Positions 1 through 11,362 of a stretch of DNA of 64,000 nucleotides are shown here, one piece after another. The stretch is taken from positions 57,200,916 through 57,264,915 of the forward strand of contig NC_092795.1 of assembly GCF_918797505.1 (NCBI RefSeq), given 5' to 3'. Each line of letters starts with the position of its first letter. Positions within the stretch are counted from its first letter, which is position 1. This DNA is from Bemisia tabaci. Taxonomy: Eukaryota > Arthropoda > Insecta > Hemiptera > Aleyrodidae. The notes below the pieces were generated by a model. The model was not told where the DNA came from and did no database searches. It saw only the letters and a program-made list of their open reading frames with translations. The position numbers and the translations under genes were made by a program.

Positions 1-653
1 GAGGACCAGCCTGTATTTTTGCGAGTGTGTGTGTGTCCCTTTGACGAGCCGCGGGTTGCCGCTTCTGATCAATGAGTGGGAGAGAGATAGACGATAAAAC
101 GGCGGCTTGTCAAAGCCGAGTGTACTCCTTTGACGTGCCGCATCTGAGCAATGAGTGCGAGAGAGAGAAAGGACCAAACAGCGTATCGACCAATCCAAGT
201 TGAGCCTTAGTCCCCGTTTACGGCCGATCTTTCCAGGGCTCATGGTCGGAAAGCACTCCGGTGTTTTTCCCGGGCACCCGGATTCGGGGTCGCCTCTACC
301 ACCGCGGACCAAATTACGAGGCCCAGCCTGTATTTTTGCGAGTGTGTTTGTCCCTTTGACGAGCCGCGGGTTGCCGCATCTGATCAATGAGTGGGCGAGA
401 GATAGACGATAAAACAGCGGCTTGTCAAAGCCGAGTGTGCTCCTTTGACGTGCCGCATCTGAGCAATGAGTGCGAGGGAGAGAAAGGACAAAAATAGCGT
501 ATGGACCAATCCAAGTTGAGCCTTAGTCCCCGTTTACGGCCGTTCTTTCCATGGCTCATGGTCGGAAAGCACTCCGGTGTTTTTTCGGGGCACCCGGATT
601 CGGGCTTGCCACTACCACCGCGGACCAAATTACGAGGCCCAGCCTGTATTTTT
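1..653. repeat. Tandem satellite, ~317-bp unit, two full copies plus a stub
   Basis: Copies start at 1, 318 and 634 (GAGGMCCAGCCTGTATTTTT); the third stops after about 20 bases. The array may continue left of the window. Each unit carries an internal degenerate duplication: a CTTTGACGAGCCG...ATCAATGAGTG block is followed about 90 bases later by CTTTGACGTGCCG...AGCAATGAGTG. Open frames here on both strands exist only because the repeat lacks stops; no coding signal is seen. Confidence 0.9.
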
Positions 654-880
654 GTTTTTTTCGTGTGTTATTCGTAGATATGCTAGTTTAAATTGTTACT
701 GCCGTATAATTGAAATTTTTGTCAAATTTAGCTTCTTATCGATGTTACGGTGAGTCGCCATCTTGTTTGTTTATATACGGCCCTAAGAGCATCATGAAGC
801 CTAAAAACTCGTCGACCAATCAAAAAGCGGAACAGTTTTCCTCTAGTAAAAAGATACGAATGGCCATACTCTGTCTATAA

Positions 881-1793
881 TAGAGTCCCTTTATACCCAG
901 AGTTACGACAACTCACTTTTGGTTGGGCCAGGATTGGGCTGAAAGTGGCCTAAAAAAAAATCCAATTCTGATTGGTTCTCGCTCATGGAGGCCGAAACTA
1001 GTGCACCAAGATGGCGGTACCTCGTATGTGAACAAGAATAATGAAAATATTACCTAATTGTGGTTTATCAAGAGTAAATTGTTATTGCCATCGGTCCAAA
1101 ATGAAAATAGATTAAGAAATTATTCACAAACCAATATCATTTTCTTTTTAATTGATCAATTTGTTGATGTTGTTGTTTCTGTGTGACAGACATCGCAGGA
1201 TTCCTGATCCTTATCCCCCAATATCGTTCGTTTGAGTGCACTAGTTTCGGCCTCCATGGCCAGCCAAGGTCAGCTGCCAGTCAGCTGATAATCGAGTTGT
1301 CGTTACTCTGGGTAGAGTCCCTTTTATACCCAGAGTTACGACAACTCGATTATCAGCTGACTGGCAGCCGGCCTTGGCTGGTGTTGGCTGGCCATGGAAG
1401 CCGAAACGAGTGCACCCAAACGAACGATATTGAGGGATAAGGATCAGGAATCCTGCAATGTCTGTCACACAAAAACAACAACATCAACAAAGTGATCAAT
1501 TAAAAAGAAAATGAGATTGGTTTGTGAATAATTTCTTAATCTATTTTCATTTTGGACCTATGGAAGTAACAATTTACTCTTGATAAACCACAATTAGGTA
1601 ATATTTTCATTATTCTTGTTCACATTCGAGGTACCGCCATCTTGGTGCACTCGTTTCGGCCTCCATGAGCGAGAACCAATCAGAATTGGATTTTTTTTTA
1701 GGCCACTTTCAGCCCAATCCTGGCCCAACCAAAAGTGAGTTGTCGTAACTCTGGGTATAAAGGGACTCTAACTCTGGGTATAAAGGGACTCTA
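881..1793. mobile_element. Head-to-head inverted dimer of a ~440-bp TIR element (MITE-like)
   Basis: Two near-identical arms (881 to about 1317, and about 1332 to 1770) run in opposite directions. Each arm begins with the terminal repeat TAGAGTCCCTTTATACCCAG followed by AGTTACGACAACTC, and truncated versions of the same terminus meet at the centre (about 1312-1350). The right arm has about 10 bases near the centre that the left arm lacks. A third, truncated terminus (ACTCTGGGTATAAAGGGACTCTA) is appended at 1771-1793. No transposase frame is present, so the element is non-autonomous. Confidence 0.85.
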
Positions 1794-3108
1794 GTCTATA
1801 AAGGTACTCTAAGGAGGCCGACATGTGTCTGTGTGACTTCACTGCCTTGGGTATTGCAGTGAAGCCAGGCGCAATTCACCTCACAGTGATATAGTCATGT
1901 TCCTTCCATCTGCTGTAAGAAGTAGTCCATGGTGTATTCAAGGAGGCTGGTTAGGTTAGGTTTGTTAGTGCACCATCGAAATCACAACAAATTCATGGGA
2001 AGTTTCCACGAAATTCATCCTTGTGTGACCTTTTAAATCGATAACTAGGTGAGTATTGTTGAAAACCCCTAAATTTAGTATTATAAACTTTCAGCGTCAA
2101 TGCCATCGACCAATTAGCTTTCGAGGATTATGAGACTTGATCATTTCTCTCCCAGTTTTGATCTGCTTGATCTGATGTAACTTAGAATTACCTAACATTC
2201 TGGAAGTTTTTGCAATTAACACATTAAGATTCTGCAATTGTGACATTCTTTTGTCGTTCACTGTCAGAACATGATTCATATCAGCTAACAATTTCAATCA
2301 ATGTTAGTTCTTTTTCTGCTGTGTGATCTTCCCTCATCATTTGACATTTCATCTGTGTTCGATAAGTAAGTAATTCAATTTTTTCCCTCGGTAAGTTTGC
2401 AAAGAATTGTTTACAGCAGGAGGATATGGGTATTATACACACTTATCGTGGCCAGATGACCCATTCCAACAATTCCCTCTCTTCGTTTTTGCTTCATTTC
2501 TGTTTGTAATGACTTTGAGGAGTAACGTATCTATCTTTCTTATCTCCCTTTTTGCACTTACCTTATTACATTTTTCAATTTTTCTGAACTCGTACTCAAC
2601 GGCTTTTTTAAAGTTAATCTTTCATGGTTCGAATACTGTACCCAACACTGATGGTATAGTTTTAAAGTGAAATCATGATGATAGTACTCCTAAAGTTTGT
2701 AGAAAACTAATGAAGTTTATTCTAGCCCTATTGAATCGAAGACAGCAAGGTATTGTAGGTAGCAAGTGACATCTTTGATGAATTAGTAGATGTATCGGTA
2801 ATTTTAAGCAAAATTGTCTGGTGGCAAAGTGCATAAATATGCTAGGTTATAAGTAAGGCTTCTCTCAAAATTAGATGATATTCCATTTATGTAATATGAA
2901 TGCTCAGAATAAGCATCATTATCACTCATTCGCCTCACCAAATAGACATTTAATTTTATGTCAATTGCATAGTTAAGCTAACTAACAGTGGATCAATTTG
3001 ATTCATTGAAAGGCCTGATGCCAGTTGTAAAGGGAGTAATTCATAAATATTTCACTCACAATTTCTAAGTATTTACTTTGTAATGTTTTGTTTCTAATTG
3101 GTTTTCAG
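1794..3108 (+). other. Upstream region of the HIGD1-like gene; possible non-coding first exon ending at 2048
   Basis: No coding exon is seen. A good donor (AACTAG then GTGAGT at 2049) would suit a 5' untranslated exon spliced to the strong acceptor TTTTCAG at 3108. Promoter elements cannot be placed with confidence. Confidence 0.3.
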
Positions 3109-3200
3109 TTGCTGAACTTGAAGAAACATGAGTTATGATCCAACTGGGCCCCGTAAAAAAACATGGGACAAAATGAAAGAGAACCCATTTGTACCAGCAG
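3109..3200 (+). CDS. HIGD1-like gene, first coding exon
   Basis: The acceptor TTTTCAG ends at 3108, a 19-nt leader follows, then ATG at 3128. It encodes MSYDPTGPRKKTWDKMKENP and the FVPA entry into the first membrane helix. It ends in GCAG followed by GTAAGA at 3201, leaving one base of the Gly codon (phase 1). Confidence 0.88.
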
Positions 3201-5493
3201 GTAAGAATCTTTGTATAAACATTTTTCTCAATTCATTGACCTATCTCAATTAGGCAAAGAATGGAGAAAAGAAAAGCAGTTGGAGAAGATGAAAGAATTT
3301 TTCCCAGTGATGAAAATGTCTGCCTCTATGCCAATCATGAAAGAATTTTTGTGCCTATTACCTACCTACCATCCCATTAAAAGGGGAAAAAAAACCAACG
3401 TATCGCTTCCTTTTAACCATCAACATTGATGGATTGAAATTGGTTGCGAATCGGAAGTAGTACTTTTGACTTTATTTTAAGATTTTGGAAGATGATTTTC
3501 TGCATGGGCATTCCTTAATGATTAATATAGGTCGAGACTAAAATTCTGATCTTCCATCATAATCCATCTCATAATAAGAATTTAGAATACAAGCATCAAT
3601 AACACCAAGAATGCATCGCACAAAACCTGTAAGTCCACCTGAGTAAAAAGGAGTATATGGTAACGTTGCATGGTGGCAACGAATGGTAACGTTGCATGGT
3701 GGCAACGATCATGGTGTCAACAAACCAAAAATCTGATCATGGAGTCAACGATTGTTGACGTCGTGATCAGGCAGTAAAACGCAAAAATGGGCCCTGAGCA
3801 GGGTGTCAACGATCACGGTGTCAACAAACAGAAAAATATCCTCCTTGTGAGTAAAATTAAAAAATTAAGTGTACAGGAGAGGTCTGGGTCACGTGTAGTT
3901 GGATTAGGTTAGTTTAGGTCAGGACATGTACGGTTAGATTAAGTAGGTAAGGTTAAAGTTATGCAGGGTAAGGTCGGGGAAAGTTAAGCTCTGTGAAAGT
4001 GGGATAGGTCTTGTAAGGTGGAGTTGGGTAAGGTTAGGTAAAGTTGGGTAAGGTTAGGTTAGGTAAGGTTAGGTTAGGTTAGGTTAGGTTAGGTTAGGTT
4101 AGGTTAGGTTAGAGTAAATAGCACAAGAAAAACAAGACTTGAAATTTAAAAGGTGTTACTGAGGCAAGTTTTAAGTTTCGTTGACGTCGTGATCGTTGAC
4201 ACCGTGATCATTTTTCATAAGGGTCAGAATTTTTTATTTTTGGATGATCATGGTGTCAACAAAAACTTAGAAAAACTGTTTGTTGACACCATGATCGTTG
4301 ACACCATGCTACGTAATCGAGTATGATTACGTAGCATGAACTTAAAAATTGAAAAAGTTTGGAGATTGGGTTGAGTGGTTTTTTTTTAAATTCATCTGAG
4401 CAACATTCAATGAATTTCCTAAAGGTTATGTTGCAGTCTTTGAAGCGCTGCAAAAGCCTGTCTGAGATATCTTCAGAGATGATGAAACTTACTGAAGTTA
4501 AAATTTTCGGTCTGTCTCTGATGTCAACCGAAGACAGTCATAGAAAGAATTAGCTCGTCTCCACCTCTCAGTTCTGCTGTCAGTTCTCCAAATTTGCAGA
4601 TAATTAAAACAAATTGACTTGAAAGCTACAAGGAACTGTACAAAATAGCTGTCTTCTTTCAACCTTTTGTTATATTCGTATAGAAATCAACTTACTGAAA
4701 AAAGTATAATATTTATGAAACACATAATTATGATTATAAAAACAACAGAAAATGGAATGGTATTAAAAGATATAAAAGCTGTTATTTGTTCAACTAGCGT
4801 TATTTTGAAACCACACACCCATTTTTAAAGAAGGATTTAAATATTTTTTATAAATCTTAAATCTGCACTTTCTGACTGTTTTATTACTAATACAGCACTT
4901 CAATATTATTAATTACATTATATTCTTCTATCTCTTCTTCTCCCTTACATACTAATGATTACTATGTATATCCCTCTATCTCCTTTCTTCTCTTACTAAT
5001 GATTACCATATGTATTCTTCTATCTCTATCTCTGTTTGAACCATTTAAAGTAGGGAAAGAAAAATTGACCCCTAGAACTTACAACAAGCCACTAAATAAG
5101 GTACTAATTGAAGCACCATGTCTCATGTATTATCCTTATGATAGAGCAGTTTTGAAGTGAACTTCGATGCCCCTGATATAGCATTATTAAGGATATTACA
5201 ACATATTGAATGTAAAGCAACCTATTTATTGTTGGATCCAAAGTATGACTACTGAGAAACAAAGTGCAACTTTATTGATCTATGTTTCAGGAGTCGTTGG
5301 GTTCTTTGCTGTTGCAATCTATGGAATAAAAAATTATAAAAACCAGAGGATGACCAATCCAACTGCATATTTTGGATCCTTGCGAGTTATGGCACAAGGA
5401 GTGGTAGCTGGCGCCATAGCAATAGCAGCTACTGCTGACGCTATCAAATACTTTGTTAACGAATTCAAAGAAGGAAAAAAAGATGATTCCTGA
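3128..5493 (+). CDS. HIG1 domain family member 1-like protein (two coding exons, 91 aa)
   Basis: The coding sequence is 3128-3200 joined to 5291-5493 (276 nt including TGA). The G at 3200 combines with GA at 5291 to make Gly25, giving the diagnostic ENPFVPAGVVGFFAVAIYG. Domains: a charged N-terminus (1-18); first membrane helix about 22-41 (AGVVGFFAVAIYGIKNY); a loop rich in Lys and Asn; the HIG1 helix 2 signature LRVMAQGVVAGAIAIAATAD at about 59-78; and a Lys/Asp-rich tail. Length matches HIGD1 proteins (about 90-100 aa). In the family these are inner mitochondrial membrane hairpin proteins that help assemble or tune respiratory complexes III and IV and are often hypoxia-induced. The RX3Q part of the HIG1 motif (RVMAQ) is present, while the preceding R/H position appears to be Ser. 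The start at 3128 is the first ATG after the acceptor at 3108 and fits the family length. The symbol is left blank because the exact orthologue cannot be decided. Confidence 0.9.
3890..4112 (+). repeat. Interstitial (TTAGG)n telomere-type tract
   Basis: Degenerate GGTTA-type repeats from about 3890 become a perfect run of about nine AGGTT units at 4066-4112. TTAGG is the ancestral arthropod telomere repeat. The degenerate-to-perfect gradient and the position inside an intron show this is interstitial, not a chromosome end. Confidence 0.9.
4305..4338. repeat. Perfect 14-bp-arm hairpin (CATGCTACGTAATC)
   Basis: CATGCTACGTAATC, a 6-base loop, then GATTACGTAGCATG. It sits at the right edge of the preceding inverted-repeat element and may be part of its terminus. 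Confidence 0.8.
5291..5493 (+). CDS. HIGD1-like gene, second (last) coding exon
   Basis: The acceptor TATGTTTCAG ends at 5290. The exon encodes residues 25-91: the body of the first helix, the NYKNQRMTNPTAYFGS loop, the second helix and the KEGKKDDS tail, then TGA at 5491-5493. An open frame also runs upstream from 5206, but those residues are unlike the family and cross the acceptor, so they are intronic. Confidence 0.9.
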
Positions 5494-7196
5494 ATTTGTG
5501 TAAGTTTCTAGTCTTTTTTTCAATTTTTAAATGTGTAATTGTTATTAAAAATTATTGATCTTAAAGTTCAGCAAAAATGTGAACAAAACACTTTAAAATG
5601 TAATAATTATTGATTCTATAGGCTTAATAGCTATGTATATTAATTTTTGGCCCAGAGGCATAGGGATCTCTTTAGCTTGATACCATGCATCTTAAACAAG
5701 CGATGCTTGCAAAATCTTGCCTTAGATGCCTGAGCAAGCATCTAAAACAAGCTTTCGGAAATCTGTCGATTGTATCCATCTAATGTTTCTATCAATTTTT
5801 GTGTTAGATATCCCATCTTCTTGTACCCAAAAAATACCTTGCTTATTTTATTGCATTCTTTAATTATTTAAATTTCAACTTCCAGCAAGACTAATGGTAA
5901 GAGCCCTAGTAATCATTGGTTTACTTTAAACAAAACCCACAGATATAATAACTTAAACTCTAGACCAAAAAACCAATGCAACCCAGTCAAGCATCCTTCC
6001 TTTTTCACTCGAGGCATTTTCAGGGTCAGCTTTTGTTTTTTCCTGATTTTACATCTCATATCACTATGTATTTGAAATGGCATTCTGCTCACCTGTAATA
6101 ATAGACTAGCACTACAATCTCGGAGGCTATTTTCATCGTAGTGATCCTATACACTAAAGCAAAAGAAGAAGTCCTAACGCTCAATTAATTTCAGGTGTTT
6201 GATTTTGTTTTGGGAATGAAGTTCAAAAATGGTTCAAGTAATGTCTTTTCTGTTGAGTTTCCACCTCATACTAAAATGTCAGTAGTCACAATTCTTAAAC
6301 AATTTTAAGTAGGTATCATATAAGAATATTGATACCATTTTACATCCCATGCCTCCATTACATGCACACTTGTTCTATTGTGAAGACCAACTGGTCGTTG
6401 TGAAGGTTTCAGATTAATGTAAACGACAAGTGTCACCACTCCTGTTTCATTAAATCATGGGTGTATCAGAGATTTCAAATGACTCATCATTCTAGGTGAG
6501 AATACTCGCCTCTACCTGTTTTTTTTTTACTATGTACATAAGTAGGAATTTTGAGATTGTTAGCTATGAATGATCTAAAGGAAAATAAATCGAAAGATGG
6601 AAAATCCATGAATAATCTCTGCTGATTGTCTTCCTTACCTGCCAATTTCAAAGTAATTTGCAATGGATAAGGGTGCTGTGCTGTTTGTTTTGGTAGATCC
6701 TTTTTCTAAATATAGGTGAGGCCTGATCGTTGAAATTTATTTCAGCACTACAAAACAGCGAAAATCAATATATTACACGGCTCAGATAGGGCTATGTCTT
6801 TTGTCTTCTCTTGCCAACTAAGTCCAATAATAAACAATCAGGCTACTGGAAATTCATCATGATTGAAAGAACAAAGAAAGATGAACGACTAACTAACATA
6901 GATGTCCATAGAGTGTCTTCAAGAGGTTGTATGCTAAACCATGTGAATGTGATGTAAATAAGTTTCCTGTAACAAATTTGTGAGGAAGATGCATTTCAAC
7001 TGCCTAAAATGAGAGAGACTACTGATTATGCTATATTTACTAAGTACAGATATTGTTATCTAGTGTACTTATCATTTATCAGGAATTGGATCTCTAAGAT
7101 TACCCACCATATATGAGAAGGAAAACACTAAAGTAAGAAATCCGTATGGAAAGACAGTAAAGAAAGAGATGAATTTGAGTGAATATATTGATTAAT
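5494..7196. other. 3' UTR and intergenic DNA downstream of the HIGD1-like gene
   Basis: Possible poly(A) signals on the + strand are ATTAAA at 5544-5549 (51 nt after the stop) and AATAAA at 6584-6589. No gene is recognised in the rest. There is a short imperfect inverted repeat near 5700-5750 (GATGCTTGC / GCAAGCATC). Confidence 0.5.
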
Positions 7197-8234
7197 AAAG
7201 AGCCTCGCCAAGTTTCGCCCCTTCTTTTTATACCCGAGTTGGTCAAACGGACAGTGTTCAAATAAAAGCCTATGGTAAGGCAAACTTCCAGGAAAAGTTT
7301 CAACTTGAAGTGAAACCTCGTTTAGGCTGTACAGCGTTGCCAATTTTTCATTTTTATGCGCCATACTCACGAAATACTGGATTCATCATGGTTGAACAGA
7401 CTAGTATACCCGAGTTGGTCAACGGGACAAGGCTCAAACGAAAGCTTATGGTAAGGCAAACTTCCAGGGAAAGTTTCACTTTGAAGTGAAACCTCGTTCA
7501 GGCTGTACAGCGTCAAAAATCTCGAAAAAACCCTAATTTTATGTTAAAAAAATTAATAATAAATTGGCAACATTGCTTCGAAAAGTTCACGACGGCCTTT
7601 AGTTGCGCTTCTATTTGATCTCAGAGTAGTATTCAGCCCGAAGACCGATGCACTAGTCTGTTTACTTATGATGCACTGGACTATTAGTCCCGAATTCCTT
7701 GATTTTAGCACATAAAAATGGAAAATCGGCGACGCTGTACAGTCTAAACGAGGTATCACTTCAAGTTGAAACTTTTCCTGGAAGTTTGCCTTACCATAAG
7801 GTTTCTTTTGAGCCTTGTCCCGTTGACCAACTTGGGTATACTAGTCTGTTCAACCATGATGAATCCAGTATTTCGTGAGTATGGCGCATTAAAATGAAAA
7901 ATTGGCAACGCTGTACAGCCTAATCGAGGTTTCACTTCAAGTTGAAACTTTTCCTGGAAGTTTGCCTTACCATATGCTTTCGTTTGAGCCTTGTCCCGTT
8001 GACCAACTCGGGTATACTAGTCTGTTCAACCATGATGAATCCAGTATTCCTTGAGTATAGCGCATAAAAATGAAAAATTGGCGACGCTGTACAGCCTAAA
8101 CGAGGTTTCACTTCAAGTTGAAACTTTGCATGGAAGTTTGCCTTACCATAGGCTTTCATTTGAGCACTTTACGGTTGACCAACTCGGGTATAAAAAAAGG
8201 GGCTAAAAAACACCACTTTTTGGCGAGGCTCTTT
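7197..8234. mobile_element. Foldback element with tandemly repeated ~176-bp arms
   Basis: The termini are the 14-bp inverted repeat AAAGAGCCTCGCCA (7197-7210 and 8221-8234). The left arm (about 7228-7515) holds two units and the right arm (about 7738-8195) three units of a block that contains GGAAGTTTGCCTTACCATA, TTGACCAACTCGGGTATA and GGCTGTACAGCGTTGCC. In the right arm the units begin at 7781, 7957 and 8133, exactly 176 bp apart. The centre (7520-7740) is unique. There is no transposase frame. A target-site duplication is not evident. Confidence 0.85.
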
Positions 8235-8397
8235 GAGAATTAGCATTTCGTTACTTCCAAAATAATGATTAGATATTTGTTTTCTCATACATGTGTGTTT
8301 TTGTTGTTAAGTTTGCTTTGCCGTGCCAGTTGAATTTATTTTTTAAAGGCCTTGGTTAATTAATAGCATTTCCTCCTTAAACATCAAAAAAATTTAC

Positions 8398-9210
8398 AAG
8401 GGGAACATATGATCCTGCCGCCTCCGATTCAGCCGAATTTTTTTTACAGACTCTATGGACCAATTCATTAACCTAATTTCTCCCGTTTTCCCGAATTCGC
8501 AATAGAAAGGGCATAAAAAATTTGTGAAAGTTGCGTTTTCGGCGGCTGCTTTTGTCGCGCAGAGCGAGGGCTCCACTTAAGAAGTCTGTCATTACTGCTT
8601 TATCGAACCTTTTCATTCAACAGAGACCAGAGCCTTACTGCACAGCTACTGGCTCTGTGTTCTTAAGGTCCAGGGCTCGTATTCTGGATCGGACACTTGC
8701 ATCTTATTTTCTGCATGATCACGTAATCATTTTATTTTTAATTCTACACTTTCTTTTTATTTTCCGCATGATCACTTAACATTTTAACTGCTCAATTTTT
8801 AAGTACAGATGAAGAATTAAAAATAAAATGAATACGTGATTATGCAGAAAATAGAAAGTAAGTGTAGAATTAAAAATAAAATGAATATGTGATCATGCAG
8901 AAAATAAAATAAAAGTGCCCGACCTGGAATATGAACCCCCGATGTCAAGGACACAGAGCCAGTATCTGTGCAGCACGACTTCAGTTTCCATTATGTAAAC
9001 AGGTGGGATAAAGCGGTATAACAGACTGCTCAAGTGGAGCCACGCGCCGCACTACAAAATTAGCCGCCGAAATCGCAACTTTAGGGAATTTTTTATGCCC
9101 CTCTAATTGCGCAATCGGAAAAATGGAAGATAATGGGTTAATGAATTGGTCCATAGAGAGTAACAAAAAATTTAGCCCAATTGGAGGCAACAGGACGGTA
9201 CGTTCTCCTT
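8398..9210. mobile_element. Long foldback element (~810 bp) with tRNA-like segment in each arm
   Basis: The ends are inverted copies of AAGGRGAACRTAYSRTCCTG (8398 and 9210) and the arms remain complementary almost to the centre near 8800, including paired TTTATTTTTAATTCTACACTT blocks. Each arm contains a segment that reads like the 3' half of a tRNA with a Pol III B-box-like stretch: GGGGGTTCATATTCC on the - strand near 8924-8942, and a diverged partner at about 8665-8700 on the + strand. No ORF. Confidence 0.75.
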
Positions 9211-11350
9211 GTTAGTTAATAGGAGAAATTGCTCTGTACACTTGTCCACAAAAGTGAAAGGGCGCTGAAAAGTGGAATCAAGGTTGATGAAGTTGAACCA
9301 GGATCAATCAGAGATCCACTGGTGGGAGGAAAAGAAATTCACTCCAGTTCTCTGTATTCTTTACTGTAGTCACTCAGCTGCTCAGAAACTTCTCAAGATC
9401 CTGAAATGTTTTCAATTACTAGTATTAAAACTGAACTTTTTTTTCATTTTTTCTGACAGCAGGCATACTCAATTTTGATTGCCTGTAAAATTTTCTGCTC
9501 ACCAACTTGAATCAATGATTTCAAGATGGCGCCATCTGCAAAATTTTTACTCTCAAGTGAATCAGCGGCTAAATGCTTACTGCTGGATCTGTTGTGGAAT
9601 ATCCTTTTCTAGGGGGTTAAATTTACTGACAATCCCGAACCAAGGCCATCTCTCTGGCAATGTACCCTTTTCATAATACAAATACACGGACAGCATTATT
9701 CAACCGAAAGTATCGTTAAAACAATTTTTTTTTGATTGTATTGCAAAACCCTGGGTTACTTTGATTTATCTGTCATCCCTAAGTGAGGTTAAAGTGTTAA
9801 AGTGATGTAAAATGTGCTTAAAGGGTTCATTTATATCGTTTGATTTTATGAGATTCAATTTTATTGGAGATTCTCTGAAGAAGTGGAAAGGCAACCTTAG
9901 AAATGCCTTTCAGAAAACAAACAGTAGAGGAACAGTGAGTTGAGGCTCTAAATGTTTGCTTTGATTCTATGTATTACTTAATTTTTCCTTTCAATTATGT
10001 ATACCTAATTGAATGAAGGATCCAAAATTATGGTGCCAGGTTATACCTCAACTCATGCTTATCATCAAACATTTTTTCTTAGAAATTTCTATCAGATTAT
10101 CATTGGAAAGATTATACCTAAAATCAGAAACTTTTTAGGGTCGATGCAGGCTTCTCATCAAATTTTTTGTCTTGTTTTTTTGCCTCCTAAAAATTTCCAT
10201 CGAAGTATCATTGGAAAGATAACAAAACGAGAAACTTCAAGGCAGACCAGAGTTCCTACATATCACCAATTTAAGATGACAACGGCTGTAAGTTTGAATT
10301 TTCAAACCTTGTTGAAATTTTACTTTTTGTTGATAATGTGCTCTACTCGTCACCTAGTCAAGATTTTACTCGCTGTCATTTACTTTTATTTCTGCAGAAA
10401 GAAATGTAAGTTGAATTAGGGCACAAATAAACAACCACAAAACTGCTTCTCATGAATTTTGCCAGTCGTTAGCATGAAGTCAATGAGACTTTCATAATTT
10501 CTCAAGTTTTATGTTTGGGTGTCACCCCCACCTAGAGGTGTGTTTCTTCTGCAGGGGAAAATGTCCTTTGGATAGTACCTACCTCTATTATAAATTAATG
10601 TTGTTCAGATGATTCTCTTTCTTTTTTGTTAGTTTTATTGAATTCTTTGTTCTCATTGAGTTAATAATTAGAGGTATTTATTTTTTAATTCGTCATTTTT
10701 TTTCCCCCAACGCTAACCGAATTTTCACTGATAAAAGTTTCAATTCCCTTTAGTCACTCAGGGAAGCCCGGATACTTTATGAACAATCAATGCATCCATG
10801 AACACATGATCTGCAATATTACACCAATCTCGCCTACATTTTAAATTTTTTTAGTAGTAATCAACCTGATTCATAGTTACATCAGGTAATTTTTGAAGCT
10901 CTTCACATTACTCTTGGTATCTTTGAAACAAAAATTTTAGTTAGTTCAAGTTGTTTTGTAAGCTCTTTTTTTTAACATAGACTTTAAAAAAATTGAGTAA
11001 TGCATACTTCATCAAATTTCCAAAGCATCAGCTTTTATGTACAATACCTTTAGTCATACCATAACGGTAATGCATACATTTAATCGCCAGCTCATGCGAT
11101 CTCTAATTCTCTATTTCTTCCTTAGGGAACTTTATCTTTAAAACCAATGGTAAACCATTTGATAGAGTAATTATCATAATGGAAGATAAATTCTTGGAGT
11201 TCCAGAAAACTCACTTCATTATTCTGCCACAAATTATACAAATTGAAACATTTTGTTAATTCAGGATAGGTACTGATAAAATACTCCCTCATAGCCTCTT
11301 ATGAGGGAGAATAATGATGAAAAATAAGTTTTACAAGAACAATGCTTGTG
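9211..11350. other. Intergenic DNA between the convergent genes
   Basis: No supported gene. It contains an imperfect direct duplication around ATTATCATTGGAAAGATTAT / AGTATCATTGGAAAGATAAC (10063-10230), and a 29-codon open stretch from ATG 9848 that ends at a consensus donor (GTGAGT at 9935) with no convincing downstream exon. Otherwise AT-rich and featureless. Confidence 0.5.
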
Positions 11351-11362
11351 GGAACACGAAAT

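Larger units (their letters stand above)
3657..4340. mobile_element. Inverted-repeat element in HIGD1-like intron, built of GATCAYGGTGTCAAC motifs
   Basis: The left end (about 3662-3725) and right end (about 4270-4317) are inverted copies of GTTGCATGGTGNCAACGATC followed by ATGGTGTCAACAAAC. About nine copies of the motif GATCAYGGTGTCAAC or its complement occur at 3708, 3737, 3755, 3803-3830, 4180, 4195, 4245, 4281 and 4297. The left end also has a 26-bp direct duplication (3657 and 3683). The interior is occupied by the telomere-like tract. No ORF. Confidence 0.65.

Noticed and set aside
1183..1468. Open frames on both strands beginning MTDIAGFLILIPQYRSF
   Set aside because: They are mirror images across the centre of the 881-1793 palindrome, so the similarity reflects the inverted repeat and not a protein.
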